This document shows, piece after piece, positions 51,636 through 61,653 of a DNA stretch of 64,000 nt. Origin of the DNA: Kribbella voronezhensis (GTDB lineage: Bacteria; Actinomycetota; Actinomycetes; Propionibacteriales; Kribbellaceae); NCBI RefSeq assembly GCF_004365175.1, contig NZ_SOCE01000001.1, positions 111,154 through 175,153 on the forward strand, in the 5' to 3' direction. Every line of letters begins with the position of its first letter. The first letter of the stretch is position 1. Position numbers and translations under genes: made by a program. The notes under the pieces are model-generated. The model searched no databases, had not been told where the DNA came from, and was given only the letters and a program-made list of their open reading frames with translations.

Positions 51636-52903
51636 CCCGGGATCGCGAAGCTGGTGAAGGCAGTGGATTTGGGCAATCGGTAGATCTCGCGCCCCGCCAC
51701 ACTGTTGAGGATGGTGGCGTTGCGAACCGCACCGATCCCGAGATCCGGCGCTGCAACGCCATGGCTGTGCAGGTCCGCGTTCGCCACGAACAGACGGCCT
51801 GCCAGCGCGTCGGAAGCGACACTGTGGTCCCTGTTGATCACCCATCGCCCGGCTGCGTCCCGGCGTACAAGGCCTTCGACAGCGGACAGGAACGGCAGGG
51901 ACCGATTGCGGTACCCGGTGGCGGCGACGACGACGTCGGTGACGTGCTCGAAAGAACGGCCGCTGTCTGCATGCCGCAGAACCAGCTCGACGCCATCGGC
52001 ACGAGCGACAGCGCTCTCCACGGCCACTCCGACGCGTAGCTCGACGGGTGGCGCCAGCGAAGGGTCCAGCTCTCGTTGGTAGAGCACGTCGTGGATGTCC
52101 TCCAGCGTTTCCGAGGAGATGCCCTTGTAGTGCCGCCACTGATCCTTGACCAGCTTGTCTCGCACAGACTCGTCCAGTGCGTGGAAGTAGTCGACGTACG
52201 ACGGTGTCGTCATCTCCAGCACCAGCTTGGAGTAGTCCAGTGGCGTGAAAGCCGCAGTACGAGTCAGCCAGCTCACTGCAGGTCGTTCAGCTCGCAGGAG
52301 GTCGAGCACACACTCCGCACCGGACTGACCCGATCCGACCACTGTGACGCGACCGGCGCGTAGCAGCTCGTCGCGGCGGAACAGGTAGTCGGAGGAGTGC
52401 AGGAATCGCTCCGGAGGCAGCTCAGCCAACGCAGCAGGCACAGCCGGCTCAGTGCCCACGCCGAGGACCAAGTGGCGTGCACTGAAGACCGACACCGTGC
52501 CGGCATGCTCGACCGTCAGCACGAAGACCGAACCGTCCCACTCGACAGCAGTGACGTGGTGGCCGAAGTGCAGCGAGTCCAGCTGGGCCGCGCACCACCG
52601 CAAGTAGGCCTCGTACTCGCGTCGCGTCGGGTGGAACTTCTCCCGCACGTAGAACTGGTACAGCCGGTCGTTGTCCCGCAGGTACGACAGGAACGACAAC
52701 GGATGCGCCGGCTCGACCAGGCTGACCAGGTCGGCCAGGAACGACACCTGCAGCATGGCGTCGTCGAACATCAGCCCGCGGTGCCAGGTGAACTCCGGCC
52801 GGCTGTCGAGCACCGCCACCTGCAGGTCGTCCACCGTCGAGCCGAGCGCCGCCAGGCCCAGGTTGAACGGTCCACAGCCGATCGCGAGTACGTCGTACGT
52901 CAT
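51632..52903 (-). CDS. Lysine/diamine N-hydroxylase (IucD/DesB family)
   Basis: A 423-residue FAD- and NADPH-dependent monooxygenase. The FAD loop is AIGCGPFNLGLAAL (residues 7-20), the NADPH loop is VTVVGSGQSGAEC (about 187), and the C-terminal ATGYRNRSLPFL motif is present. It N-hydroxylates the free amine of a diamine or lysine. As no lysine-specific residues can be named, the substrate follows from the decarboxylase product (1,3-diaminopropane or cadaverine). It starts 1 nt after the acyltransferase stop. Confidence 0.93.
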   Translation of the reverse strand: MTYDVLAIGCGPFNLGLAALGSTVDDLQVAVLDSRPEFTWHRGLMFDDAMLQVSFLADLVSLVEPAHPLSFLSYLRDNDRLYQFYVREKFHPTRREYEAYLRWCAAQLDSLHFGHHVTAVEWDGSVFVLTVEHAGTVSVFSARHLVLGVGTEPAVPAALAELPPERFLHSSDYLFRRDELLRAGRVTVVGSGQSGAECVLDLLRAERPAVSWLTRTAAFTPLDYSKLVLEMTTPSYVDYFHALDESVRDKLVKDQWRHYKGISSETLEDIHDVLYQRELDPSLAPPVELRVGVAVESAVARADGVELVLRHADSGRSFEHVTDVVVAATGYRNRSLPFLSAVEGLVRRDAAGRWVINRDHSVASDALAGRLFVANADLHSHGVAAPDLGIGAVRNATILNSVAGREIYRLPKSTAFTSFAIPG

Positions 52904-52904
52904 C

Positions 52905-53444
52905 TCAGGCCTCTCTGCCGCGCACCATCAGCTGCGCTCGCTTCTCTGGTAGTTCCAGCTCTTCTTGCTTGACGAACCCGGCCGCCGCGAAGGCGCGGAC
53001 CGACGGCACGTTCAGCACGTCGGGCTCCGCCACCACCCGGTCGCACAGCGGATCGAAGCGCAACAGCGCGTCCGCAAGCGACCGGATCAACCTTCGACCG
53101 ATCCCCCGGCCCACAGACGCGGTGTCGCCGATAGCGAGGTGCAGACCCCAGTCGTGCTCCTGCCATGCGTAGTACTCCGCCAAGCGGTCCTTCCGCACCC
53201 GGTAGAGCTCGACATACGCCAGGTCTGCACCCTCGAACACAGCCATGCACGGCATCGTGTGCTCGCCCGCAGCGAAGCGCGACAGCTCCTCTTCCCACTG
53301 CGACATCGGCCAGTCCTGCTGCCACCACGGGAGAATGTGCGGCCGAGTCATCCAAGCTGCGATCAACGCTGCATCGTCAGCGCCGGCAGGGCGAAGGTCG
53401 AACCCGCTGTCGAGGTGCAGCAGCGGCGCAACCTCGCACCTCAC
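52905..53444 (-). CDS. Siderophore N-acyltransferase (GNAT, IucB/RhbD/DesC type)
   Basis: A 179-residue GNAT. The N-terminal DLRPAGADDAALIAAWMTRPHILPWWQQDWP and the conserved LHLAIGDTASVGRGIGRRLIRSL acetyl-CoA loop match the AlcB/IucB family. It acylates the hydroxylamine made by the hydroxylase, giving a hydroxamate. GTG 53444 overlaps the upstream synthetase stop (GTGA). Acetyl or succinyl donor cannot be chosen from sequence. Confidence 0.9.
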   Translation of the reverse strand: MRCEVAPLLHLDSGFDLRPAGADDAALIAAWMTRPHILPWWQQDWPMSQWEEELSRFAAGEHTMPCMAVFEGADLAYVELYRVRKDRLAEYYAWQEHDWGLHLAIGDTASVGRGIGRRLIRSLADALLRFDPLCDRVVAEPDVLNVPSVRAFAAAGFVKQEELELPEKRAQLMVRGREA

Positions 53445-55066
53445 TGCACACCGAGCCGCAGCGGATTAGGGATGTCCAGATAGACCGACTGCGCGTCCAG
53501 CGGAGCCACGACCTCGTCGATCCCGCGTAGCCGGGTCATCATGTTCGCCTTGCAGGGCAGCTGCTCGGCGGCCAGCCAGCGTCGGGCCAGCCGATCACCG
53601 TCAGGCCCAGCGGCCTTCAACAGGGGCAGGGCCGCCGACAGCCGGTCCCGAACCACCGCCAGCAGCGCGTCCTCGTCAGCTACGCCGTCCATCCCGAGGC
53701 AGCCGACGACGGCCAGTGCCTGGTTGTGCAGCAAGTAGTAGGTCAGCCGGTCGTCCACGATCGCGTCCTCGACCACGGCGAGCGTCGAGTCCGCAAGACC
53801 GGTCACAGCCAACAGCCCACGCAAGTACGACGAGGCGAGGTAGTAGCCCTGGTTGTCGCGGTAGGCGCCACCACTGATCTGACCGGAGGCGTCCAGCCGG
53901 ACCAGTGTGTTCTGCTGATGCGCCTCCAGCCCTATACCGGTCTCTGCATACAGGTGCAGCATCGGCACCAGCACTGCATCCACGTACGCCGCCATCCAGC
54001 CCGCAGGATCACCAGAGGCCAACTCACTCAGCCGAGAACGGCCACCCGGCCGCGGAGCCACCAACCCGGCCAGGCAGGCGTAATCGTCAACAGCAGCAGG
54101 CACTTCCCGTACTGCGACGTCCAGCCCCGTCAGTGTCGAGCTACCCTCGTCCAGCGCAACCCAGGCCGGGTCCCGGACGATGGAGAACTGCGGATGGGAG
54201 GTCGCCGTACCGGCGTCGTACGCCGCGTCGAGCAGCCGGTTGATCTCCAGGCCGCGGCGCAGCTCGGTCGACGTGGACTCGCGTCGGGAGTTGGTGATCC
54301 GCAGGCCGAGCGACAGCTTCAGCATCACTGGCAGGTCCGGGTGGTAGACCGTGCGCAGAGACGACGTCGGGTACCACTGCGCGCCCAATGGACCGAGCGG
54401 CTTCACCCTCCCCTCAGCGACCAGCCGCGCTACCCGAGGCCGCTCTACGACTGCGGCCGCTTGCCATGGGTGTGCCGGAATCAGCACTGTGCCCGGCGTA
54501 GGAGTGACACCGGCCAGCGCGGCCATCAGCTGCAGGGCGTCCAGTCCCTGGAGTGATGGCGCACCCACGACCTGGTCCGACGACACCAGCTCGGCGTCCG
54601 CTTCGAACCAATGCACGGCGAAGCGGCCACCGAGCTCCGGCGAGTACGCCGCCAGCTCCGCACCGCTCAACCCGTCGCGACTCTTCGGAGCCGGGTGGTT
54701 CAAATGGCCGAACAACAAGGCCTGCTCGGTCTCCAGGAAGCGCCCCGGCCCCCGCTCCCCCTGGTCCTCGACGAAGAGCGCGACGTTGCGCACCGACTCC
54801 GCAGTACGGGCGGCGAGGTCTTCGATCTCGGCAGGATCGGCGTCGGCCGACAACAACCGCACCAGCTCCTCCGGACTCACGGGCTCGCCGTCCGCCAGCA
54901 CATCGGTGAACAGATGGAGTCCTGTTCGAGAGGCGTGCTGGACGAAAGCGGTCACCCCACCGACGTCCAGCTTCAACGGGCCCGGCAGGACCGGCACCGA
55001 CATCTCGCGGGTGTAGCACCGCAGAATCGCGTTCAGATGGGCGTCGACCGCCACCGATGAAGTCAC
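53441..55066 (-). CDS. NRPS-independent siderophore synthetase (IucA/IucC family), first copy
   Basis: A 541-residue NIS synthetase. Motifs: LIPAHPWQAAAVV, YPTSSLRTVYHPDLPVMLKLS (nucleotide/carboxylate pocket), SLGLRITNSRR, and ETGIGLEAHQQNTLVRLD with the catalytic His. It is divergent in sequence from the second copy, so they are not a recent duplication. By order it corresponds to RhbC/IucA. GTG 55066 overlaps the decarboxylase stop by 4 nt. Confidence 0.92.
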   Translation of the reverse strand: MTSSVAVDAHLNAILRCYTREMSVPVLPGPLKLDVGGVTAFVQHASRTGLHLFTDVLADGEPVSPEELVRLLSADADPAEIEDLAARTAESVRNVALFVEDQGERGPGRFLETEQALLFGHLNHPAPKSRDGLSGAELAAYSPELGGRFAVHWFEADAELVSSDQVVGAPSLQGLDALQLMAALAGVTPTPGTVLIPAHPWQAAAVVERPRVARLVAEGRVKPLGPLGAQWYPTSSLRTVYHPDLPVMLKLSLGLRITNSRRESTSTELRRGLEINRLLDAAYDAGTATSHPQFSIVRDPAWVALDEGSSTLTGLDVAVREVPAAVDDYACLAGLVAPRPGGRSRLSELASGDPAGWMAAYVDAVLVPMLHLYAETGIGLEAHQQNTLVRLDASGQISGGAYRDNQGYYLASSYLRGLLAVTGLADSTLAVVEDAIVDDRLTYYLLHNQALAVVGCLGMDGVADEDALLAVVRDRLSAALPLLKAAGPDGDRLARRWLAAEQLPCKANMMTRLRGIDEVVAPLDAQSVYLDIPNPLRLGVQ

Positions 55067-56529
55067 GCTGCTCCTCTTCCGGAAAGTACTTCGTTGCCAA
55101 CGGCCACGACCTGGTCGAGCAGTTCTTCGATGTCCGCCGCCGTCGCGTTCGGGTTCAGCAGCGTGAGCTTCAGCGCGACCACGGCCGGGCTGCCGACCCG
55201 CGCCGGCCTCCTGGTCCGCCCGATCAACGCCCGGCCCGAGGTCAGCAGGCGACGGCGTACCTCGCCCTGGACGGCATCCAGGTCGGCATCGGCCGGCCCG
55301 ATCACCCGGAACACCACCGTGGTCAGCGTGACCGGGGCCAGCAGCTCGAGGTTGCTGTCAGCAACGATCCGGGCGGCGGCAGCGTCGGCGAGTTCGTGAC
55401 AGGTGTCGAGCATCTCGCCCAGCCCGCTCCGGCCGTACGCCGTCAGCGTGGCGGCCACCTTGACCGCATCCGGCCGCCGGGTGGTCTGCAGGCTCCGGCC
55501 GAGCAGGCCGTCCATCCCGGAGTCGATGTCGTCGGCCGGGTTCAGATAGTCCACCGAGCGCCCGAACGAGGCGAACTGGTTGCGGTCGGCCACCAAAAGC
55601 ATGCTGGTCGCCGCCGGCTGCCAGCCGATCTTGTGCAGGTCGAGCGTCACCGAGTCCGCGACCGGCAACTCCGCCAGCAGTGAAGCGAGCCGATCGGAGA
55701 ACAAGGCACCGAACCCGTACGCCGCGTCGACGTGCACCCAGGCGCCATGGATGGCAGCGAGTCGGGCGATCCCAGCGATCGGGTCGATCGAGCCGTAGTC
55801 CGTCGTACCGGCCGTCGCCACCACGGCGATCGGCGTACGCCCGGGCTTGGCCAGCTCGGCTTCGAGGAGGTCGAGCCGCATCCGGAAGTCGTCATCGGTC
55901 GCGATCGGAACGACCGCGTCTTCGCCGAGGCCGAGCGCCGCGCAGGCTCGCTGGATGGAGAAGTGCGCCAGTTCGGAACAGAAGACGACCGGCTTGGCCA
56001 AGCCCTGGACCCCGTCGCGGCGGGCGTCGATACCCGCGAGACCTGCCGCGCTGTCCCGCGCGATCAACAGCGCAAGGAGGTTGGAGATCGAACCACCAGG
56101 CGTCAGTACGCCGTCCGCCTCGGTCCCGAAGCCTGCCAGCCCGGCCAGCGATCGGACCACCCATTGCTCGATCGCCAGCGTCGCCGGGCCGGAGTCGTAG
56201 GTGTCCATCGATGCGTTGCCGGCCGATGCCAGGGCGTCCGCGTCGACCGCGACCTGCAGGACGGGCGGCTGCAGATGAGCCGCGGCGTGCGGATGACTGA
56301 GGTCGATGCCCTCGGCGTCGAGCAGCCCGGCGACGAGGTCGAGCGCCGCCGACTCACCGACACCGGTGGACGGCACCTGAGGCTCGCCGAGCACGGCGGC
56401 GACTCGCCGCAACACCTCGCCCGGCGTCCCGGACGGCAGCGGTCCACGGGCGCGATCGGTCACGGTGGCGGCCAGCGGCCAACGGGTCGAGGCAGAAGGC
56501 AGCGCTATCAGCGGGGCGGGTCGAGGCAT
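55063..56529 (-). CDS. PLP-dependent diaminobutyrate/lysine decarboxylase (RhbB/DesA type)
   Basis: A 488-residue group II decarboxylase. The PLP Lys is in VTLDLHKIGWQPAA (about 300), with the preceding Asp/His in WVHVDAAYGFGAL. GVLTPGGSISNLLAL is the family cofactor loop. It removes CO2 from L-2,4-diaminobutyrate or lysine to give 1,3-diaminopropane or cadaverine, the backbone of the siderophore. ATG 56529 follows GGGAG by 7 nt. It is the first gene of five; a pair of iron-box-like repeats lies upstream. Confidence 0.9.
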   Translation of the reverse strand: MPRPAPLIALPSASTRWPLAATVTDRARGPLPSGTPGEVLRRVAAVLGEPQVPSTGVGESAALDLVAGLLDAEGIDLSHPHAAAHLQPPVLQVAVDADALASAGNASMDTYDSGPATLAIEQWVVRSLAGLAGFGTEADGVLTPGGSISNLLALLIARDSAAGLAGIDARRDGVQGLAKPVVFCSELAHFSIQRACAALGLGEDAVVPIATDDDFRMRLDLLEAELAKPGRTPIAVVATAGTTDYGSIDPIAGIARLAAIHGAWVHVDAAYGFGALFSDRLASLLAELPVADSVTLDLHKIGWQPAATSMLLVADRNQFASFGRSVDYLNPADDIDSGMDGLLGRSLQTTRRPDAVKVAATLTAYGRSGLGEMLDTCHELADAAAARIVADSNLELLAPVTLTTVVFRVIGPADADLDAVQGEVRRRLLTSGRALIGRTRRPARVGSPAVVALKLTLLNPNATAADIEELLDQVVAVGNEVLSGRGAA

Positions 56530-56555
56530 GCCGGATCTCCCGAAGAAAGTTGTTG

Positions 56556-56588
56556 AGTAAGGCAACCCTTACTAAGGCATGCCTAACT
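56556..56588. promoter_or_regulatory. Iron-box-like inverted repeats upstream of the siderophore operon
   Basis: IR1 at 56556-56573 is AGTAAGG-4-CCTTACT (perfect). An overlapping repeat at 56571-56588 is centred on the 10-bp palindrome AGGCATGCCT. Half-sites TTAGG/TAAGG resemble those of DtxR/IdeR boxes but the spacing differs from the 19-bp consensus. It lies 27-60 nt before ATG 56529, where repression under iron would act. Confidence 0.55.
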
Positions 56589-56647
56589 TACTTCGGGTGA
56601 CCGGATCGCGCCAATCCGGGGTCCGCCCGGGGCGAACGCGACCGGCC

Positions 56648-57946
56648 TCAGTGGCCGTACGGCGTGCGCGTCAGCACGAAAGTCGCGATGTTCAGCTGAG
56701 TGATCGCTTCACCGTCGCGGACGACCCGCAACCGCTCACCCGCGAAGTAGCCGTCCCGGCCGCGATACAGATCCGGCCCGATCGGCGAGAACCGGCAGGT
56801 CATCGCGCCCGACATCTGCAGGATCCCGGCGACCACACTGATCGTCAGCGGCGTGTTCCCCCAGTACCAGTGCCCGAGCAACTCCTCGCCCTGCGCCAAC
56901 TGCGGCTCCGGCACCCACTCCGGCGGCAGCGTGGGCTCGTACGACGCCAGCAGGCGCATCAGGTCGAGCGGCACCGACGCACACCGACCGTACGTCGCGT
57001 TCGCCAGCGTGACACCACCGATCCGGCGGCCCCGATCCACGAACAACCCGGCGATGAAGCCCGGCATCGACCCGGTGTGCCCGACGAAGAGGTGCGGATC
57101 GTCCGCGTGCAACCGCAGCCCCAGCCCGTACGACGCCGTCAGCGCCTCGCGCGGGTCCGCGGCGGCCGGCGCGGCCATCTCGTCGATCGTGTCGCGACTG
57201 AGAATGTCGTAGCCCGGATCGATCCAGAACGTGGCGTACTTCGCCAGGTCCTCGACCGTGCTCCACAACTGCCCGGCCGGCGCCATCGCCCCGGCGTCGT
57301 ACGCGGGCTCCTGATCCAGCCGCCCGCTGAATGGATGCACCGAGAACCCCTGGGCAGCAGGCCGCACCGGGAAGTACGTCGTACGGCGCATCTCCAGCGG
57401 GTCGAGGATCCGGGAGGCGACCAACTCCATCCAGGACGCGCCCCGCAGTCGTGCCACGACCTCGCCGAGGAGGGCGTAACCCAGGTTGGAGTAGTGATGG
57501 CGACGATCGGGTTGGCCCGCCGCCTGCGACTCGTCGATCGCCGCGGTCAGGGTCTCGAACGAGACGCCGGGATTGCGCTCCCACCAGTCGCCCTCGGGTT
57601 CGGCGTGCATGCCGCCGGAGTGCGCGAGCAGTTGCCTGATGGTGAGATCCCCGTACGCGATCCCGGGCAGATGCTTGCCCACGGCATCATTCAGCGAGAG
57701 CAGTCCGTCGTCGCGGCACTGCAGCACCAGGACAGCGGTCATCGTCTTCGTGATCGACCCGATCCGGTACTGCACGTCCGGCCCCGGTGCCAACCCGTCA
57801 GCAGAGGCGAACTGCCCCCGCGAACCAGTCCACGCCAGCGCGCCGTCGTGAATGACCCCGGCGCTGATCGACGGCAACTTCCACTCACTCTGGGCTGCCG
57901 CAACCTCGGCGTACAAGGCTGCGGCAGTGTCAGGGCGCAGGGTCAC
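56648..57946 (-). CDS. Serine hydrolase of the beta-lactamase/class C fold
   Basis: A 432-residue cytosolic protein with the three active-site elements: SxxK in [10 protein letters not shown] (about residue 64), YxN in [12 protein letters not shown] (about 150), and [11 protein letters not shown] (about 270). A C-terminal lipocalin-like domain of about 100 residues follows ([20 protein letters not shown]). There is no signal peptide, so esterase or peptidase activity is more likely than beta-lactam resistance. GTG 57946 overlaps the gcvP stop by 4 nt, coupling it to glycine catabolism. Confidence 0.88.
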   Translation of the reverse strand: MTLRPDTAAALYAEVAAAQSEWKLPSISAGVIHDGALAWTGSRGQFASADGLAPGPDVQYRIGSITKTMTAVLVLQCRDDGLLSLNDAVGKHLPGIAYGDLTIRQLLAHSGGMHAEPEGDWWERNPGVSFETLTAAIDESQAAGQPDRRHHYSNLGYALLGEVVARLRGASWMELVASRILDPLEMRRTTYFPVRPAAQGFSVHPFSGRLDQEPAYDAGAMAPAGQLWSTVEDLAKYATFWIDPGYDILSRDTIDEMAAPAAADPREALTASYGLGLRLHADDPHLFVGHTGSMPGFIAGLFVDRGRRIGGVTLANATYGRCASVPLDLMRLLASYEPTLPPEWVPEPQLAQGEELLGHWYWGNTPLTISVVAGILQMSGAMTCRFSPIGPDLYRGRDGYFAGERLRVVRDGEAITQLNIATFVLTRTPYGH

Positions 57947-60798
57947 TCAAAGGCCTCCGGGGCGGGGCAGGAGCAGATGAGGTTCCGGTCGCCGTACGCG
58001 CCGTCGATGCGACGCACCGGCGGCCAGTACTTCGCGGTCCGGTCGACCGACTGCGGGAAGGCCGCCTCTTCGCGGGTGTAGGCGTGCTCCCACTTGTCGT
58101 TGATCACCGACGAGGCGGTGTGCGGAGCGTTGACCAGCGGGTTGTCGCCGGCCGGCCACTCCCCCGCCGCGACCCGGTCGATCTCGTGCTTGATCGCGAT
58201 CATCGCGTCGCAGAAGCGGTCCAGTTCGCCCAGGTCCTCGGACTCCGTCGGCTCGACCATCAGCGTGCCCGCGACCGGGAACGACATGGTCGGCGCGTGG
58301 AAGCCGTAGTCGATCAGCCGCTTGGCGACGTCGTCGACGGTGATGCCCGTCTCCTTGGTCATCGGCCGCAGATCCAGGATGCACTCGTGCGCGACCAGCC
58401 CGTTCTCGCCGGTGTAGAGCACCGGGAACGCGCCTTCGAGCCGCTTCGCCACGTAGTTCGCGGTCAGTACGGCGGCCTTGGTGGCGGCGGTCAGCCCCTC
58501 GCCACCCATCATCCGGATGTACGCCCACGAGATCGCCAGCACACCCGCCGAACCGAACGGTGCCGCGCTGATCGGGCCGACACCGCTGTCGGGACCGGCC
58601 TGGTCCAGCAGCGGGTGGTTCGGCAGGTACGGCGCCAGGTGGGCCGCCACCGCGACCGGGCCGACGCCGGGGCCGCCGCCACCGTGCGGGATGCAGAACG
58701 TCTTGTGCAGGTTCAGGTGGCTCACGTCGCCGCCGAACTCACCCGGCTTCGCCAACCCCAGCAGGGCGTTCAGGTTCGCGCCGTCGACGTACACCTGGCC
58801 ACCGTGGTCGTGGACGATCTTGCAGACCTCGGTCACGCTCTCCTCGTACACGCCGTGCGTGGACGGGTAGGTGATCATGATCGCGGCCAGCTTCTCCGCG
58901 TGCTCGTCGGCCTTGGCCCGCAGGTCTTCCAGGTTGATCGTGCCGTCGTCGTTGCCCTTGACAACGACTACCTTCATGCCGGCCATCACCGCGGAGGCAG
59001 CGTTCGTGCCGTGCGCGCTGGACGGGATCAGGCAGATGTTGCGGTCCTCGTTGCCCTGGGCCCGGTGGTACGAGCGGATCGCGAGCAGACCGGCCAGCTC
59101 GCCCTGGCTGCCCGCGTTCGGCTGCAGCGACACCTTCGCGTAGCCGGTGACCTCGGCCAGCCAGCGCTCGAGCTGACCGATCAGCGTGACATAGCCGGAC
59201 GCGTCCTCGATCGGCGCGAGCGGGTGCATGTCGGAGAACTCCGGCCAGGTGACCGCTTCCATCTCGGTGGTCGCGTTCAGCTTCATCGTGCAGGAGCCGA
59301 GCGGGATCATGCCGCGGTCGAGCGCGTAGTCGTAGTCGGACAGCTTGCGCAGGTACCGCAGCATCGCGGTCTCCGAGCGGTGAGTGTTGAACACCGGGTG
59401 GGTCAGGTACTCGCTGGTCCGGACCACGGCCTCGGGGAAGCCGGCCCCGGCCAGTGACCCGTCGTACCGGACTCCGAAGGCGCGGCAGACCCTGTCGAGC
59501 GCGGTCGCGTCGGTCTTCTCGTCGCACGAGATGCCGACGTGGTCCGCGTCGACCAGCCGCAGCCAGATGCCGGTCTGGCGGGCCGCGTCGACGACATCGG
59601 CCGCACGACCCGGGACGCGAGCCAGCACGGTGTCGAAGAACTGGTCGTGCACGACCTCGACACCACCGGCCTTCAGCGAGGCGGCCAGGCTGTCGGCGTT
59701 GGCGTGGACGCGCTCGGCGATCGCCTTGAGGCCATCGGGACCGTGGTACACGGCGTACATGGAAGCAACGACGGCGAGCAGGACCTGCGCGGTACAGATG
59801 TTCGACGTCGCCTTCTCGCGACGGATGTGCTGCTCACGCGTCTGCAACGCGAGCCGGTACGCCGGTGCGCCGTCCGCGTCGACGGAGACACCGACCAGGC
59901 GGCCCGGCAGCGACCGCTCGAGGCCGGCCCGGACGGACATGAAGCCGGCGTGCGGACCGCCGTAGAACAGCGGTACGCCGAAGCGCTGCGAGGAGCCGAT
60001 CACGATGTCGGCGCCCGCCTCGCCCGGTGCTTCGAGGAGCGTCAGCGCGAGCAGGTCGGAGGCGACCGCGACGATGGTCTCGTTCGCGTGCGCGGCTTCG
60101 ATCAGCGGCTTGAGATCCCGTACCGCGCCGCCCGAGCCCGGGTACTGCACGAGGAAGCCGAAGAAGTCGCCCTCGGGCAGTCCGTCGGTCGTGTCCGCGA
60201 CGACGACCTCGATGTCGAGCGCCTCGGCGCGGGTCTGCACGACCGCGATCGTCTGCGCGAACGTGTCGGCGTCGACCAGGAACCGGTTGCTCTTGCTCTT
60301 GCGGTTCGACCGGTGCGCCAGCGTCATCGCCTCGGCGGCCGCGGTGCCCTCGTCCAGCAGCGACGCGTTCGCCGTCGGCAGGCCGGTCAGGTCGGACACG
60401 ACGGTCTGGAAGTTCAGCAGTGCCTCCAGCCGGCCCTGCGAGATCTCCGGCTGGTACGGCGTGTAGGCGGTGTACCAGGCCGGGTTCTCCACCAGGCGGC
60501 GGACGATCACCGACGGGGTGAACGTGCCGTAGTACCCCTGGCCGATCATCGAGGTCGCCACGTTGTTGCGCGCCGCGAGCTGGCGAAGCTCGGTCAGTGC
60601 GTCCACCTCGGAGGCCGGCTCCGGCAGCCGGAGCGCCTCGGCGGACCGGATGGACGCCGGTACCGCGGCATCCACGAGCGCGTCGACATCGGCGTACCCG
60701 AGGGTCTGCACCATCCGGGCGACCTCGTCCGGGCGCGGCCCGATGTGGCGGTCGGCGAAGGTCGCCGAGATCTGCGGGCGGGGGTCGTTCACACTCAT
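57943..60798 (-). CDS. gcvP: Aminomethyl-transferring glycine dehydrogenase (P protein)
   Basis: A 951-residue fused P protein, normal for the single-chain form. It decarboxylates glycine and passes the aminomethyl group to lipoyl-GcvH. The N-terminal half begins [21 protein letters not shown]. The PLP Lys is in [20 protein letters not shown] in the C-terminal half, about residue 690-700. [15 protein letters not shown] and [13 protein letters not shown] are family blocks. gcvT and gcvH are not in the window. A glycine riboswitch lies directly upstream. Confidence 0.97.
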   Translation of the reverse strand: MSVNDPRPQISATFADRHIGPRPDEVARMVQTLGYADVDALVDAAVPASIRSAEALRLPEPASEVDALTELRQLAARNNVATSMIGQGYYGTFTPSVIVRRLVENPAWYTAYTPYQPEISQGRLEALLNFQTVVSDLTGLPTANASLLDEGTAAAEAMTLAHRSNRKSKSNRFLVDADTFAQTIAVVQTRAEALDIEVVVADTTDGLPEGDFFGFLVQYPGSGGAVRDLKPLIEAAHANETIVAVASDLLALTLLEAPGEAGADIVIGSSQRFGVPLFYGGPHAGFMSVRAGLERSLPGRLVGVSVDADGAPAYRLALQTREQHIRREKATSNICTAQVLLAVVASMYAVYHGPDGLKAIAERVHANADSLAASLKAGGVEVVHDQFFDTVLARVPGRAADVVDAARQTGIWLRLVDADHVGISCDEKTDATALDRVCRAFGVRYDGSLAGAGFPEAVVRTSEYLTHPVFNTHRSETAMLRYLRKLSDYDYALDRGMIPLGSCTMKLNATTEMEAVTWPEFSDMHPLAPIEDASGYVTLIGQLERWLAEVTGYAKVSLQPNAGSQGELAGLLAIRSYHRAQGNEDRNICLIPSSAHGTNAASAVMAGMKVVVVKGNDDGTINLEDLRAKADEHAEKLAAIMITYPSTHGVYEESVTEVCKIVHDHGGQVYVDGANLNALLGLAKPGEFGGDVSHLNLHKTFCIPHGGGGPGVGPVAVAAHLAPYLPNHPLLDQAGPDSGVGPISAAPFGSAGVLAISWAYIRMMGGEGLTAATKAAVLTANYVAKRLEGAFPVLYTGENGLVAHECILDLRPMTKETGITVDDVAKRLIDYGFHAPTMSFPVAGTLMVEPTESEDLGELDRFCDAMIAIKHEIDRVAAGEWPAGDNPLVNAPHTASSVINDKWEHAYTREEAAFPQSVDRTAKYWPPVRRIDGAYGDRNLICSCPAPEAFE

Positions 60799-60865
60799 CG
60801 AGAGGCTCCGTTGCTGCGAGACAGATGCTGCCGGGGGCCTCCCCCTCTGTCACGCACGCGCACGC

Positions 60866-60967
60866 TTCAGAGTCGCCTAAGGCACTCGGTCCATGGGCCT
60901 GAGAGGTTCCGGGGAGGAATTGCCCCTTCGGCGCCCGGGCGTGGTTCCGCCCGAGACTCTCCCGAAT
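60866..60967 (-). ncRNA. Glycine riboswitch (gcvT-type aptamer) upstream of gcvP
   Basis: Read on the minus strand, the conserved core is complete: CGGGAGAGTC (P1 5' side), CGCCGAAGGGGCAA, CCTCTCAGGC, CATGGACCGA, and GACTCTG closing P1. These match the glycine aptamer consensus. Only one aptamer is evident; the 67 nt between it and ATG 60798 hold a GC-rich hairpin (GAGGGGGAGGCCCCC) that could be the expression platform. It should turn on gcvP when glycine is high. Confidence 0.9.
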
Positions 60968-60994
60968 GCTGTGTACGGCTGGATCGAGCCTACC

Positions 60995-61612
60995 TCAGCC
61001 GGTCATACGGGCGCGGCGACGGGCAGCGAGCTCGTCGTTCGCGTGGTCGTCGGTGTCGTCCGCGTGCGCGTCCAGACGCTCGGTCGGCAGCTCCGACAGC
61101 GAGCCCTCGACCTCCCGCCAGACACCGCCGAGCGCGATCCCGAAGACGCCCTGGCCGCCGGCCAGCAGATCGATGACCTCGTCCGGCGAGGTGCACATGT
61201 ACACCGAGGCGCCGTCGCTCATCAGCGTGATCTGGGTCAGGTCATCGATTCCACGTTTGCTGAGGTGAGCGATCGCACTGCGAATCTGCTGCAGCGAGAT
61301 CCCCGCGTCGAGCAGCCGCTTGATCACCTTGAGCAACAAAACGTCCCGGAATCCGTACAACCGCTGGGTGCCGGAACCGGTCGCCGGGCGCACCGAGGGC
61401 GAAACCAGCCCGGTCCGCGCCCAGTAGTCGAGCTGCCGGTAGGTGATCCCGGCAGCAGCACACGCGGTCGGACCGCGGAAGCCGACATCGTCGGGCATCG
61501 GCGACAGGTCGTCGTCGAAAAGCAGACCCTGGACGCCGGCGCTGGCGGCCGCCTCGGCGTGTGCTTCGGACGTCGACTGCGCCGTCAGATCAGTGTCGCC
61601 GGTGCGTGTCAC
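60995..61612 (-). CDS. MerR family transcriptional regulator (Rv1830-like)
   Basis: A 205-residue regulator. The winged helix is internal, at about residues 48-115 (FRGPTACAAAGITYRQLDYWARTGLV; GTQRLYGFRDVLLLKVIKRLLDAG). An unusual N-terminal extension of about 47 residues is acidic. The C-terminal domain (about 125-180) has IDDLTQITLMSDGASVYMC and VFGIALGGVWREVEG, as in the mycobacterial Rv1830 family. GTG 61612 is the likely start. It lies just upstream of the gcvP riboswitch. Ligand unknown. Confidence 0.88.
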   Translation of the reverse strand: MTRTGDTDLTAQSTSEAHAEAAASAGVQGLLFDDDLSPMPDDVGFRGPTACAAAGITYRQLDYWARTGLVSPSVRPATGSGTQRLYGFRDVLLLKVIKRLLDAGISLQQIRSAIAHLSKRGIDDLTQITLMSDGASVYMCTSPDEVIDLLAGGQGVFGIALGGVWREVEGSLSELPTERLDAHADDTDDHANDELAARRRARMTG

Positions 61613-61653
61613 GCCTGAGCCTCCCTGGGTACCGACTGGAACGGATCACATCC

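Noticed and set aside
49890..56529. Desferrioxamine desABCD cluster
   Set aside because: There are two distinct NIS synthetases, and the order matches rhbBCDEF rather than desA-D.
56648..57946. Antibiotic-resistance beta-lactamase
   Set aside because: SxxK, YxN and HTG are present, but there is no signal peptide and the protein has an extra C-terminal domain, so a general serine hydrolase is the safer call.
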